A stretch of DNA of 64,000 bases, from contig JAFGWE010000017.1 in the NCBI GenBank assembly GCA_016937345.1, positions 1-64,000 on the forward strand, written 5' to 3'. Under the pieces are notes generated by a model. That model saw nothing but the letters and a program-made list of their open reading frames with translations, was not told the origin of the DNA and did not search any database. Numbering within the stretch: the first letter of the stretch is position 1; every line of letters begins with the position of its first letter. The position numbers were made by a program, and so were the translations under genes. Shown here piece by piece: positions 34,281 through 43,895 of this stretch. This stretch comes from Methanomicrobiaceae archaeon. GTDB taxonomy: Archaea; Halobacteriota; Methanomicrobia; Methanomicrobiales; Methanomicrobiaceae.

Positions 34281-34531
34281 TACCCCCCATATTTTTGATC
34301 TAGTGATTAAACCGGAATTTTGTTTTTATAATCATATATAGATTTTGATTAAATGCCCGGTTTTGTGAAATAAAAAATCCAAAATCTCTCTAAAAAAAGA
34401 AATATTATTTCTAAAAAGGGAGGAATATTAAATATTATTGGATAAATGATATCCTAAGGATTTATTTTTTCAAGTGAGAAATATCTGACAGTCGCAATGA
34501 AAAGACTGGACTCTGCTGCTTATATATATTT

Positions 34532-34555
34532 AAAAAAAGGAACAGAACAAAAAAA
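34532..34555 (-). terminator. oligo-T terminator after the thermosome gene
   Basis: Read on the minus strand, two T7 tracts (CTTTTTTTG and CCTTTTTTTA) occur 30-50 bases after the stop at 34584. Archaeal RNA polymerase stops at such T-runs without a hairpin. The rest of 34281-34583 holds the kinase promoter with TATA-like CTATATATG near 34330-34340. Confidence 0.5.
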
Positions 34556-34583
34556 GTTTTGGTATATTATTTGGGGGGTGTCT

Positions 34584-36242
34584 TTACATCATGCCGGGCA
34601 TTCCGCCCATGCCACCCATACCGCCCATGCCACCCATCTCCTCAGGTGATGGCATGCCGCCGCCACCCATCTTGGATGCTGCGATGACGTCATCAATTCT
34701 TAAGATCATAACAGCTGCCTCTGCTGCGGATGCAATTGCCTGTGTCTTAACACGCATTGGCTCAATAACACCAGCTTTTAACATGTCAACTGCTTTTCCT
34801 TCGAATACGTTGAGACCAAATGTCTTGTTGCCGTTTTCATGCTCTGAACGGAGTTCAACAAGCATGTCAATCGGGTCAAGACCTGCATTCTCTGCAAGTG
34901 TGCGTGGGATAATCTCAAGAGCTGCTGCAAATGCCTCGATTGCAAGCTGTGCACGCCCTTCCTGGGTTGCTGCAAATTCTCTGAGTCTGAGTGAAAGCTC
35001 AACTTCAGGTGCTCCTCCGCCTGCAACAAACTTCTTGTCTTCGACTGCGACTGATACTACACGGAGTGCATCTTCGAGTGCACGGTCAAGTTCATCAACA
35101 ACGTGTTCTGTACCGCCACGGACGATAAGTGTGCATGCCTTCGGGTTGTCGCACTCTGTGACAAAGATCATATCCTCGCCGCCGACCTTCTTCTCTTCAA
35201 CAAGGCCTGCCTTTCCAAGCTCTGCTGCATCGATTGCATCGATTGATGAGATGACTGATGCGCCTGTTGCACGGGCAAGTTTTTCAAGGTCTGACTTTTT
35301 GACACGGCGTACTGCAAGGACTTTTGCCTTTGCAAGGTAGTGCTGTGCGATGTCATCAATACCTTTCTGGCACACGAGCATGTTTGCACCGGATTTGATG
35401 ATCTTGTCAACCATTCCCTTAATCATCTTCTCTTCCTCATCGAGGAACATCTGAAGCTGATCAGGTGATGTGATTGAGATCTCTGCATCAACTTCTGTCT
35501 TCTTAAACTCTACTGGAGCGTTTAAGAGGAGAATCTTTGCGTTCTCAACCTTCTTTGGCATTCCCGGGTGGACACGTTCCTTATCGATTACAACACCCTC
35601 GATAAGTTCTGAGTCTTCGATTGTGCCGCCGACCTTCTTCTCAACTTTAACAAAGTCTGTGTCAACTGTTCCGTCATCATCTGCAACCATTGTGATTGCC
35701 TTTACGACAAGTTCGTTGAGCTTATCTTTTGCAGCCTCGGCACCTTTTCCGGTCATTGCTGTGTCTGCAATCTTCTTTAACATCTCAATATCGGTTGGCT
35801 TGATATCGATTGCAATATCCTTTATGATAAGCTGAGCCTTGTCTGCTGCAAGTCTGTATCCGTGTGCAATAACAGTCGGATGGACGTCCTGTTCGAGGAG
35901 GTCTTCCGCACGTTTCAGAAGTTCGCCTGCAATGACAACTGCGGATGTTGTGCCGTCTCCGACCTCATCGTCCTGTGTCTTTGCAACTTCGACCATCATC
36001 TTTGCTGCAGGGTGCTCAATGTCCATCTCTTTCAGGATTGTAACACCATCGTTTGTAATTACAACATCGCCGATTGTGTCAACGAGCATCTTGTCCATGC
36101 CCTTTGGCCCGAGTGTTGTACGAACTGCACCTGCAACAGCCTTTGCTGCCGCAATATTACCGCTCTGCGCATCGCGTCCGCGTGTGCGCTGGCTTCCTTC
36201 TTTCAAAATGAAAATTGGCTGTCCGCCAAGATTTGCTGCCAT
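34584..36242 (-). CDS. thsA: thermosome subunit (group II chaperonin)
   Basis: A 552-residue subunit of the archaeal chaperonin that folds proteins in an ATP-driven double ring. Equatorial-domain motifs: [21 protein letters not shown], the ATP loop GDGTTSAVV, and late GGGAPEVEL. The C-terminus is a Gly-Gly-Met repeat that fills the ring cavity. TAGGAG lies before the ATG and a TATATATAT box further up. Only one subunit gene is in the window; others may be elsewhere. Symbol chosen by custom. Confidence 0.96.
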   Translation of the reverse strand: MAANLGGQPIFILKEGSQRTRGRDAQSGNIAAAKAVAGAVRTTLGPKGMDKMLVDTIGDVVITNDGVTILKEMDIEHPAAKMMVEVAKTQDDEVGDGTTSAVVIAGELLKRAEDLLEQDVHPTVIAHGYRLAADKAQLIIKDIAIDIKPTDIEMLKKIADTAMTGKGAEAAKDKLNELVVKAITMVADDDGTVDTDFVKVEKKVGGTIEDSELIEGVVIDKERVHPGMPKKVENAKILLLNAPVEFKKTEVDAEISITSPDQLQMFLDEEEKMIKGMVDKIIKSGANMLVCQKGIDDIAQHYLAKAKVLAVRRVKKSDLEKLARATGASVISSIDAIDAAELGKAGLVEEKKVGGEDMIFVTECDNPKACTLIVRGGTEHVVDELDRALEDALRVVSVAVEDKKFVAGGGAPEVELSLRLREFAATQEGRAQLAIEAFAAALEIIPRTLAENAGLDPIDMLVELRSEHENGNKTFGLNVFEGKAVDMLKAGVIEPMRVKTQAIASAAEAAVMILRIDDVIAASKMGGGGMPSPEEMGGMGGMGGMGGMPGMM

Positions 36243-36285
36243 AATTATTTTCTCCTACTAATGTCTTAAAAAAGTGGTTTGTGGT

Positions 36286-36300
36286 TCTATATATATGTTA
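36286..36300 (-). promoter_or_regulatory. TATA box of the thermosome gene
   Basis: Minus strand TAACATATATATAG, 45-55 bases before the start codon, gives a predicted transcript start near 36263 and a ~20-base leader holding TAGGAG. It touches the stop of the upstream HTH gene. One of the clearest promoters of the window. Confidence 0.65.
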
Positions 36301-37227
36301 TTACTCGTCAATGAGCTCTATAAGATCAGAGCCTTCTTTTAAGGTGGAGAGTTCCTCTTCACCAATTATCAGGGTTTTGCCTATCTTCTTTCTTTTTCTG
36401 TAGTCTGTTAAAACACAGACCGCTTTTGAATTGGTGATGTCGGATATGTTTCCTATGAGTGCGGCGCGTCTCAGGGTTTTCTGCGCAGTACCATAGCCTG
36501 TCAATATTGTTTTTTCCTCGTATACGCAGAGCGCCTCAAAAGGTGCTCTTTGCATGGGGTGGGTCTGCATCCCCATTCTCTCAAAGTCTCTTGGGATATT
36601 TTCCTTTCCGGCGTGTTCACCGGCCTTCTCCTCTTCCAGGTCGGTTATATAATTGTGTGACAAAAGATTGATTGCCTCAGCTATTGCAGTGTCAAATATC
36701 TCCTCGAGTCTGATTGCAATATCAAGTGTTGTGCTCATCCCGCCCTCATATTTTGATATTGTTCTTCTGGAGACGCCAAGCGATCCTGCGAGATCGCCCA
36801 GGGACATGCTCTGCCGTTCACGCAGCTCCCTTAGTTTTCCGCCATTTATTTTTACATACAGACCGCCGGGCTGTGCATAAACAAGAGGAGGAACATCATC
36901 AACAAAAAAGTCATACAGTGTTGTGGCACTTGTTGCGATAATGCCGTATCTTAAATAAACCGCTCCACGTTCAAGCTCAAAGTCCCTTGCCTTTTCCCCG
37001 ATAATAAACGGCTTTGCATTGAGATGCTTTGCGATAATTGCAAGATCCCTTGCACTCTCCTCACCCACGCTGTCGATATGCGGCACTATCTTTATGATTA
37101 GTATATTCTCGCCTTTTCGCGCAATCAGATCAAAACTGCGCGGACGCATGCCGCAACGCTCGGAAACGTTGTATCCCGCCATTATAAGCACGCTTACAAC
37201 TGTCTGAAGGAGTCTCTCATGGGACAT
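36301..37227 (-). CDS. archaeal HTH transcription regulator with nuclease-like N-terminal domain
   Basis: 308 residues. The N-terminal ~115 resemble the Mrr-type endonuclease fold (SFDLIARKGENILIIKIV is the D-x..-x-I/E-x-K-like strand pair), probably without cleavage. A Cro/CI-type helix-turn-helix follows (~130-185: MSLGDLAGSLGVSRRTISKYE). The C-terminal ~110 residues are of mixed fold (KTILTGYGTAQKTLRRAA). This order matches a single-copy euryarchaeal family annotated as putative HTH-type regulator. It lies immediately upstream of the thermosome gene; whether it controls it is open. Confidence 0.85.
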   Translation of the reverse strand: MSHERLLQTVVSVLIMAGYNVSERCGMRPRSFDLIARKGENILIIKIVPHIDSVGEESARDLAIIAKHLNAKPFIIGEKARDFELERGAVYLRYGIIATSATTLYDFFVDDVPPLVYAQPGGLYVKINGGKLRELRERQSMSLGDLAGSLGVSRRTISKYEGGMSTTLDIAIRLEEIFDTAIAEAINLLSHNYITDLEEEKAGEHAGKENIPRDFERMGMQTHPMQRAPFEALCVYEEKTILTGYGTAQKTLRRAALIGNISDITNSKAVCVLTDYRKRKKIGKTLIIGEEELSTLKEGSDLIELIDE

Positions 37228-37300
37228 TTTTTGTTAAGGTTTCTTTAGAGGATGTAACTATATAATTAGTACTGTATTATTACAAACCGGGAGCTTTCAT

Positions 37301-38554
37301 TTGGGGTTTATCAGAATAGGAATTGACGACACGGATTCACCTGGCGGGATGTGTACAACTTACCTCGGGGCACTTCTCTGTGAAAGACTTGAAGAGGCCG
37401 GCTTTTGTATAACCGAAAGAATTCTTGTCCGCTTAAATCCAAATGCTCCCTTTAAAACAAGGGGAAATGCCGCAGTATGCATTGTTGCGGAGGAAAAAAA
37501 TCCGGATGATCGGGAGAGGGCCTTTTCTGTTGCCTGTTCTCTTGTTGATGAATACGCGGAGTTTGAATGCGAAAAAACAAATCCCGGGGTTGTCGTATGC
37601 AATTCCTTAATATCCACAGAGTTCTACAAAAAGGCACTAAGGGATTTCTGCACAATTGAGGAGGCAGAAACTCTTCTCTTAAACTCAGGTGCTCTTTATA
37701 GGGGATGGAAGGTTAAACGAGGTCTTATAGGCGCAACTGCGGCGGTTTCAGCAGAATTTGAGGATTTCACATTTGAAATCTTGGCATACAGAAGTCCGTT
37801 TTCAAAGGAAATTCGCAGGGTGGAAAAAGATACCATATTTTTGGCGGAAGAGAAAACGTATCCGCACACCTGGGACTCTGTTGATTTTGAGAACAATGTT
37901 GTTGTATGTGTTCCGCACACCCCTGATCCTGTTCTCTTTGGAATCAGGGGTGAGTCTCCGGAATGGGTGTTAAAGGCACGTTCATATATCATCTCTGAAG
38001 AGCCTGAGAGGGAGATTGTCTATATTACAAATCAGGGAACTGATGCGCATCTCATCGACTCTGATATTTTGCATATACTTGACGGCCGCTCTTACAGGCT
38101 GAAAGGGATCGTTTCAAAAGAGGCGTCAACAGGCATCGGCGGGCACGTATCATTTGAGATAACTGATTCTGAAAAATCTGATGAGGCCTCCAAAACGCCT
38201 CTTCGCTGTATGGCTTATGAACCGACAAAGGGATTTCGGGATATTGTAAGGGGTCTTCGCTGCGGGGATCGGATTCTGGTCTGCGGGAGTTTTAAAAACA
38301 CCAGCATAAATCTTGAAAAAATTTTTGTTGAATCTCTTGCGGATGATTTTATAAAAAAGCCCCCCGTATGCCCGAAATGCCATAAAAGGATGACAAGCGC
38401 AGGTAAAAATAAGGGATATAAGTGCCGTATCTGCGGTATTAAAGCCTCTCTTCCCGAGACTTCTGTTGTTCCAAGGACTATCACTCCCGGATGGCATGAG
38501 GTGCCGCCGGTTGCAAGGCGGCATCTTTCAATGCCGCTTGTGAGGAGAAGTTGA
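37301..38554 (+). CDS. tiaS: tRNA(Ile2) 2-agmatinylcytidine synthetase
   Basis: TiaS attaches agmatine to C34 of the AUA-reading tRNA(Ile). 417 residues from TTG 37301, supported by GGGAG at 37289-37293. Motifs: GIDDTDSPGGMCTTYLG at the N-terminus, FKTRGNAAV, the central nucleotide-binding part, an OB-fold near 270-340 and a zinc ribbon (CPKCH...CRICG). The last residues EVPPVARRH.SMPLVRR are repeated in a diverged copy at 45309-45398, which marks the borders of an inserted island. Confidence 0.95.
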   Translation: MGFIRIGIDDTDSPGGMCTTYLGALLCERLEEAGFCITERILVRLNPNAPFKTRGNAAVCIVAEEKNPDDRERAFSVACSLVDEYAEFECEKTNPGVVVCNSLISTEFYKKALRDFCTIEEAETLLLNSGALYRGWKVKRGLIGATAAVSAEFEDFTFEILAYRSPFSKEIRRVEKDTIFLAEEKTYPHTWDSVDFENNVVVCVPHTPDPVLFGIRGESPEWVLKARSYIISEEPEREIVYITNQGTDAHLIDSDILHILDGRSYRLKGIVSKEASTGIGGHVSFEITDSEKSDEASKTPLRCMAYEPTKGFRDIVRGLRCGDRILVCGSFKNTSINLEKIFVESLADDFIKKPPVCPKCHKRMTSAGKNKGYKCRICGIKASLPETSVVPRTITPGWHEVPPVARRHLSMPLVRRS

Positions 38555-38711
38555 CTTTTAAGTGATTTTTTATGTAAATCAGGGGATCCTGACTCTTAAG
38601 TATGAAAGCAGAAAATATGAACATTTTATTTTTTTTGGAAATTCTCTTATATCTGTCAAATCAATTGATAATTAAGAAACTTTGATGATTAAAAGTAAAT
38701 TGGAGAAAAAT

Positions 38712-39653
38712 ATGAAAGATGACGGGCTTCTTTTTTCTGTTGTGATTCCTGTGTATAATGCAGAACATACACTGACTGAATTAATAAACAGACTGGAGAA
38801 TGTATTCTGTGATCTTAATAAATCATTTGAGATAATTCTGGTAGATGATAATAGTCAGGATAATAGCTGGAATGTCCTGAATGATCTCTATCAGAAAAAA
38901 GAAAATTTAAAAATAATTCACCTTGCCCGGAATTTTGGTCAGCATAATGCAACCCTTTGCGGGTTTAAATATGCCAATGGAGATTATATAATTACACTTG
39001 ATGATGATCTGCAGCATCCGCCTGAGGAGATACCAAAACTCATAGAGCGTATCAATTCCGGATTCAATGTTGTTTACGGCAGATATGAGCCAAAAAACTT
39101 CAACTGGGTTGCTAATATCCTTAGTAAGGTGTTTCAGAACAGAATTCATAAATTACTTAACATACCCTGTAATATTTTTCTTTCCTCATTTGGTATATAC
39201 AAACATTCTGTTGTTCAGAACATGATTGCTATTAAAAGCTCATATCCATTTATTTATGGTCTGGTAATACAATCAACAACAAGTAAAAAAATTGGAAATG
39301 TAGATGTTATTCATCATGAACGAAATATTGGAAAAACCAATTACGGAATAATAAAATACTTTAAATATTCATTAAACCTTTTCATCAATTATTCTTCCTG
39401 GCCTCTTTTGCTTGTTTCTTACATTGGTATCCTAACAAGTATTATCAGCATTTTTTTCTCATTATGGATTATATATAAGAAGATTGTTGATCCCTCATAC
39501 GGGTTAATGGGATGGAACTCTTTAATAGTTGCAGTTACGTTTATCGGCGGTCTGTTATTACTTTCTATGGGGATAATCGGGGAATATTTAAGGAGAATTT
39601 TAATGGAAACCTCCTATGGTCAACAATATGTCATTGAGGAAATGGAATTATAA
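38712..39653 (+). CDS. GT2 polyprenol-phosphate glycosyltransferase (ArnC/GtrB-like)
   Basis: Family-2 glycosyltransferase of ~313 residues. The GT-A core starts FSVVIPVYNAEHTL, has the acidic ILVDDNSQD and the DDDLQHPPEE metal site, followed by two membrane helices near the C-terminus (SWPLLLVSYIGILTS and the FIGGLLLLSMG segment). That layout is typical of enzymes that put a sugar on polyprenol phosphate. I start at ATG 38712, six bases after GGAG; TTG 38682 and ATG 38685 lie upstream in frame. The two small membrane genes after it complete an ArnC/E/F-like set. Confidence 0.88.
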   Translation: MKDDGLLFSVVIPVYNAEHTLTELINRLENVFCDLNKSFEIILVDDNSQDNSWNVLNDLYQKKENLKIIHLARNFGQHNATLCGFKYANGDYIITLDDDLQHPPEEIPKLIERINSGFNVVYGRYEPKNFNWVANILSKVFQNRIHKLLNIPCNIFLSSFGIYKHSVVQNMIAIKSSYPFIYGLVIQSTTSKKIGNVDVIHHERNIGKTNYGIIKYFKYSLNLFINYSSWPLLLVSYIGILTSIISIFFSLWIIYKKIVDPSYGLMGWNSLIVAVTFIGGLLLLSMGIIGEYLRRILMETSYGQQYVIEEMEL

Positions 39654-39654
39654 A

Positions 39655-40029
39655 ATGGTTCATCCCAAATATTTCATCTTTATATTATTATCAATTATTT
39701 TTCAGGCATTAGGAGGTATCTTTGGGAAGTATGCCGCTTTAATATCTGTTGATCTTCCATTATCTGCTCTAATTCTCAATCCTTTTTATTTTCTTTTTAT
39801 TTTCTTTCTCTTTCTTCAGGCAATCGTCTGGCAGCAGGCATTGATACATTATCCTCTCTCTTTTGCTTATCCTTTCACGAGTCTTTTCAATTTTATCATT
39901 CTTTTGGCATCGGCAATTCTCTTTCATGAAGGGATTACTCTAGCAAATGTCATTGGTCTTGTAATCATATCGGTTGGGATTGCTGTACTCTCTCATAAAT
40001 ACGGGGGTGATTTATGCTCATCCCCATAG
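39655..40029 (+). CDS. EamA/SMR-type small membrane protein (flippase subunit 1)
   Basis: 124 residues, four hydrophobic helices, beginning one base after the glycosyltransferase stop. The pattern HYPLSFAYPFTSLFNFIILLAS and a last helix LVIISVGIAVLSHK fit the small multidrug resistance/EamA half-transporters. Together with the next gene, which it overlaps by 16 bases, it resembles the ArnE/ArnF heterodimer that flips a lipid-linked sugar. Substrate inferred from context. Confidence 0.75.
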   Translation: MVHPKYFIFILLSIIFQALGGIFGKYAALISVDLPLSALILNPFYFLFIFFLFLQAIVWQQALIHYPLSFAYPFTSLFNFIILLASAILFHEGITLANVIGLVIISVGIAVLSHKYGGDLCSSP

Positions 40030-40358
40030 TTTTGGTTCTCCTTGCGGTCCTGTTTACAGGCTTTGGTCAGGTTCTTTTAAAAAAGGGCTCAAAAAGTGGA
40101 TGTAATGCATCTGCAGGTTTCCTTGCACCCTATCTGAACAGGTATACGATCAGTGCTTACGGGTTGCTTCTGGCAACAACTATTATCTCGGTCATTGCAT
40201 TGCAGGCAGTGCCTCTGAAGCTTTTCTATGCCATTGCATCACTCAACTTTGTGGTGGTTGCGGGGTTGTCGTGGGGATTGTTAAAAGAAGAGATTTCGGG
40301 AAAAATGCTCGTTGGGATTGGGTTGATTGTTGCAGGCATTCTGGTTTTTAATTTATAA
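40014..40358 (+). CDS. EamA/SMR-type small membrane protein (flippase subunit 2)
   Basis: 114 residues in four membrane helices. Typical are the opening LLAVLFTGFGQVLLKKGSK and the end GKMLVGIGLIVAGILVFNL; the third helix holds the conserved LKLFYAIASLNFVV. Start ATG 40014 lies within the previous gene, so expression is coupled. The two halves are not alike in sequence, as expected for an obligate heterodimer such as ArnE/ArnF. Confidence 0.75.
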   Translation: MLIPIVLVLLAVLFTGFGQVLLKKGSKSGCNASAGFLAPYLNRYTISAYGLLLATTIISVIALQAVPLKLFYAIASLNFVVVAGLSWGLLKEEISGKMLVGIGLIVAGILVFNL

Positions 40359-40378
40359 ATTATTGATAAATCTATATT

Positions 40379-40981
40379 CTAAATATTTTTTTGAGAATTT
40401 TTGGTTATTTCACATATAATGTAATAATACGGGATTATCAGATTGGATCTTATGACATTACATTTCACATCAGGAAATTTAGAGAACAGAGCCAGATATT
40501 CATTTTTATCTCTTATGAATTTACCTCTGTCAAGATATAATGCAATTTTATTGATTACACCAATCCAGTCTCCTTTGACATTATCAAGAGTAACAAGTTT
40601 ACCTCCTTCTTTTAGACAGCGGTACCCGTCATTAAGCAACTTTATTGCATGCTGGTCCGGCAAATGGTGTATAACGCCAAGTGAGAGGACTAAATCAAAT
40701 GATTCTTTGAAGGACAGGTCATAATCTGCTATATCACCTACAATAAAAACTCCCTTTTCCCCGAATTTTTCCTGTGCGGATTTTATATATCTCTCATTGA
40801 AATCAATACCTGTATATTCGATATCAGAAGGAAGATTCAATAAGATATCTGCGGGTCCGCATCCGATATCCAGTATTTTATCTCCTTTTTTAGGCTTTAT
40901 ATATTGATCCAGCTCTTGTCTGTCCGCTCCTAAAAATTTCATCAGGCGGGAGTAAAAGTATGGGTGATCAAGAACTTTCAT
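40379..40981 (-). CDS. class I SAM-dependent methyltransferase
   Basis: 200 residues with motif I DKILDIGCGPADILLNL, the acidic YTGIDFNERY, the GDIADYDL post-II strand and LSLGVIHHLPD after it. It is on the minus strand, converging with the flippase genes at a 20-base gap. No signal or membrane segment. In a glycan island it could methylate a sugar, but the acceptor is unknown. Confidence 0.85.
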   Translation of the reverse strand: MKVLDHPYFYSRLMKFLGADRQELDQYIKPKKGDKILDIGCGPADILLNLPSDIEYTGIDFNERYIKSAQEKFGEKGVFIVGDIADYDLSFKESFDLVLSLGVIHHLPDQHAIKLLNDGYRCLKEGGKLVTLDNVKGDWIGVINKIALYLDRGKFIRDKNEYLALFSKFPDVKCNVIRSNLIIPYYYIICEITKNSQKNI

Positions 40982-41180
40982 AAGCCAGTATTTTAGGGGT
41001 TTTTTATATTTACAGATGTCGTATCACTATCCGGGCATTTATACAACAATATTTGGTAATAACCGGATAATAGCCATTTTCAGGTTGATACTGACATAAC
41101 CTTGAAGTATGATAAGACCTCATTTTAGTAAGGATTCTTTTAAAAAATTAATTTTGTTTTGTTCATTTAGAGGTCAAGGG

Positions 41181-41912
41181 ATGAGTAAAAAAGGGGATAA
41201 AGAGACTGATACAGATCAGGCTGATTTCGATGTATTTGTAGATAAATATGATGCAATCCTGAAAGAAGATCTATCCCTTATTGCAAAAAGTAATGAACTG
41301 CATTTTTTTCCACAATCAAAGGCAGATATTTTAAAGCAGATTACAGACCGTATGAATATTGAACCGGAGAATATTCTGGAGTATGGCTGTGGAATTGGGA
41401 ATAATCTTTCTTTTATTAAAAATAAATACCCTCATTCAAAAATATTCGGCTGTGATGTATCAGAAAAAAGTCTCGAAGTTTCGAGAGAGAGATATCCGGA
41501 TATGGATTTTTTTGTTATTGGAAAAAATAACGAGATGAAAGATATGTTTGATGTTATACTAGTCCCTGATGTATTTCATCACATCGAACCCGAGGATCAT
41601 AAGTATTTTTTAGATACCATCAGTTCATATCTGCGCAAAAACGGTATTGTTGTTGTACTGGAGCATAATCCTTACAATCCGGTAACGCAGCATATCGTCC
41701 GTAACTGTTCGCTTGATAAAAATGCAACATTATTATCCCTAAAATATATGAAATCCTTGTTTATATCATCAGGTTATTCGGCATGCCTTAAAGGCTATTT
41801 TATGTTTTTCCCCCCGAAATATCAAAAACTCAGCCCGTTAGAGAGATATATTCAAAAAATACCATTTGGTGCAAAATATTTCGTGTCATTTGAAAAAAAA
41901 TCGAATCTTTAA
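41181..41912 (+). CDS. class I SAM-dependent methyltransferase
   Basis: 243 residues from ATG 41181, with GAGGT at 41170-41174 six bases before; an in-frame ATG at 41109 would add 24 residues without a ribosome binding site. SAM motifs: ILEYGCGIGNNLSF, IFGCDVSEKSLE, VPDVFHHIEPED and then VVLEHNPYNPVT. Different from the neighbour at 40379, so not a recent duplicate. Likely acts on a sugar or lipid of the island. Confidence 0.85.
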   Translation: MSKKGDKETDTDQADFDVFVDKYDAILKEDLSLIAKSNELHFFPQSKADILKQITDRMNIEPENILEYGCGIGNNLSFIKNKYPHSKIFGCDVSEKSLEVSRERYPDMDFFVIGKNNEMKDMFDVILVPDVFHHIEPEDHKYFLDTISSYLRKNGIVVVLEHNPYNPVTQHIVRNCSLDKNATLLSLKYMKSLFISSGYSACLKGYFMFFPPKYQKLSPLERYIQKIPFGAKYFVSFEKKSNL

Positions 41913-42023
41913 AATCTTTTTTGATCTATTTTTTTGGAACATAAGTTTTCAGTTAACAATGCGATATACTTCTTTTTTATCTTATATTGCCTTCCGATGT
42001 GTCTTGTAAAAGTGAAATGCGGG

Positions 42024-42953
42024 TTAATAATCTTTTTTTAACCAGTTCCATGTTTTTAAAATTCCATCGTGTATACTGACCTTTGGTGTCCAGCCTGTAG
42101 CATTCGATATCCTGGAAATATCAAGTACGATTTTAGAGATGTTGTTCCCGGAATCATCTGTGTATACCGGACTTATATTTCTGCCTGTTATTTCGGACAT
42201 AATGTTAATCAACTGGTTTAAAGAATATCCATCTCCGCTGCCAACATTAAATATGGTCTCTTTTGTTTTACTCTCTAAAACGGCAAGAGTTGCGTCAATG
42301 GCGTCATCTATGTAAATATAGTCCCTTACTGCAGTCCCGTCACCGAAAATTACAGGACTTTCACCGTGCAGTATTTTATTGAGAAATACCGGAATTACTC
42401 CCTGATTCCCATGTGGATTTTGCCGTTCTCCAAAGGGATTGGAATAACGGATAACGGAGTACTTCATGCCATAGTTTCTGTGGAAATATTCAAGATATCT
42501 TTCGATTGTAAATTTTGATATTGCATAGGGACTTACAGGATTTTTAGGTTCGTCCTCACTGACCGGTTTTCCGTTAGTCTCACCATATATTGTCCCGCCG
42601 GATGAGGGGTATATGATTTTTTCAACATAATTATCAAGAGCGGCCTGAAGAAGTCTGACAGAACCAATTATATTTGTCTCTATCTCAAAAACGGGATTTA
42701 GAGGTTTTGTTGCATTATTTGTATTGGAAATGTAATGAAACAGAATATCAACGTCTTTTAATGCAGAAGAAACATCGTGAGAATTCAGATAATCACCTTT
42801 GATTATTTCCACATCATTGATACAATCTGACAGATTCGAAGTACCATTACGAAACGATCCAAATATTTTTACTTCATATCCTTGTCGGAGCAGTTTTTCA
42901 GCCAGATGGGATCCAATAAATCCATTGCCTCCAAAAATTATGCATTTAGCCAT
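42024..42953 (-). CDS. NAD-dependent epimerase/dehydratase
   Basis: Extended SDR of 309 residues: GGNGFIGSHLAEKL, then the strand end VKIFGSFRNG without the usual Asp, the Ser/Tyr/Lys triad SSGGTIYG and PYAISK, and the RYSNPFGERQNPHG substrate loop. It is closest in pattern to UDP-glucose 4-epimerase-like proteins. On the minus strand ahead of it, 66 bases away, lies rmlA. Probable reaction: epimerisation of a nucleotide sugar. Confidence 0.86.
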   Translation of the reverse strand: MAKCIIFGGNGFIGSHLAEKLLRQGYEVKIFGSFRNGTSNLSDCINDVEIIKGDYLNSHDVSSALKDVDILFHYISNTNNATKPLNPVFEIETNIIGSVRLLQAALDNYVEKIIYPSSGGTIYGETNGKPVSEDEPKNPVSPYAISKFTIERYLEYFHRNYGMKYSVIRYSNPFGERQNPHGNQGVIPVFLNKILHGESPVIFGDGTAVRDYIYIDDAIDATLAVLESKTKETIFNVGSGDGYSLNQLINIMSEITGRNISPVYTDDSGNNISKIVLDISRISNATGWTPKVSIHDGILKTWNWLKKDY

Positions 42954-43019
42954 TTTTTATAACCTTTTTTAGATACCCTGGGACAATAATTTATGATTTT
43001 TTAGATCGGAATGCTCATT

Positions 43020-43889
43020 TCAGTTTAGACCTGCAAGAATCTGAAGATATTTGCCGTAATCTGTTTTATTCAGTTTTTTACTTCTCGCAATAAGTGCGTC
43101 TTTATTGATATATCCCTTGTTATATGCAATTTCTTCGAGGCATGCGATGTAAAGTCCCTGCCTTTTCTGGATTGTTCCAACAAAATTTGATGCTTCAAGG
43201 AGACCGTCATATGTTCCGGTATCAAGCCATGCAAATCCTCTTCCTAAAAGCCTTACGTTTAACTTTCCCATCCTGAGATATTCCCGGTTTATATCAGTAA
43301 TTTCAAGCTCTCCCCGTGCTGAGGGTTTCAACTGTTTTGCAATATCAACAATGGATTCATCATAGAAATAAAGTCCCGGGATTGCATAATGTGATTTTGG
43401 ATTCTCAGGTTTTTCTTCAAGAGAGACAACAGCCCCATTGTTGTCGAATTCAACAATCCCAAACTCCTGCGGGTTATGGACATAATATCCAAAGATTACC
43501 GCACCGCTGGTTAATGCTGCCGCCTCCTGCAGTAGTGGTGAAAAACCCTGGCCATAGAAGACATTATCTCCTAAAATAAGTGCGACCTTATCTCCGGAAA
43601 TAAATTCCTCACCTACAATAAATGCATCCGCAATTCCCCTGGGTTTTTCCTGTATAATATACGAGATATTGAGACCTAACCAGGATCCGTCACCAAATAA
43701 TTTTTTATAAAGATCTATATGATCAGGAGTTGAGATAATGAGAATATCCCGTATTCCTGCCAGCATAAGCACTGATAGCGGATAGTAGATCATTGGTTTA
43801 TCGTAAACCGGGATCAGTTGTTTACTCATTGCCAGAGTTATTGGAAAGAGTCTTGAACCGCTCCCGCCTGCAAGAATGATGCCTTTCAT
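43020..43889 (-). CDS. rmlA: glucose-1-phosphate thymidylyltransferase
   Basis: Makes dTDP-glucose from dTTP and glucose 1-phosphate. 289 residues from ATG 43889; a GTG at 43895 sits two codons further up. Motifs: [36 protein letters not shown] and [11 protein letters not shown], then the [20 protein letters not shown] loop (written here as two parts: EEKPENPKS and [11 protein letters not shown]). Start and the rmlB stop are 6 bases apart, so the order rmlB-rmlA is an operon. Confidence 0.94.
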   Translation of the reverse strand: MKGIILAGGSGSRLFPITLAMSKQLIPVYDKPMIYYPLSVLMLAGIRDILIISTPDHIDLYKKLFGDGSWLGLNISYIIQEKPRGIADAFIVGEEFISGDKVALILGDNVFYGQGFSPLLQEAAALTSGAVIFGYYVHNPQEFGIVEFDNNGAVVSLEEKPENPKSHYAIPGLYFYDESIVDIAKQLKPSARGELEITDINREYLRMGKLNVRLLGRGFAWLDTGTYDGLLEASNFVGTIQKRQGLYIACLEEIAYNKGYINKDALIARSKKLNKTDYGKYLQILAGLN

Positions 43890-43895
43890 ATTCAC

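Noticed and set aside
34591-36261. Long open frames on the plus strand opposite the thermosome gene
   Set aside because: They are complements of a highly expressed gene with biased codon use; translations are Ser/Ala-rich and match nothing.
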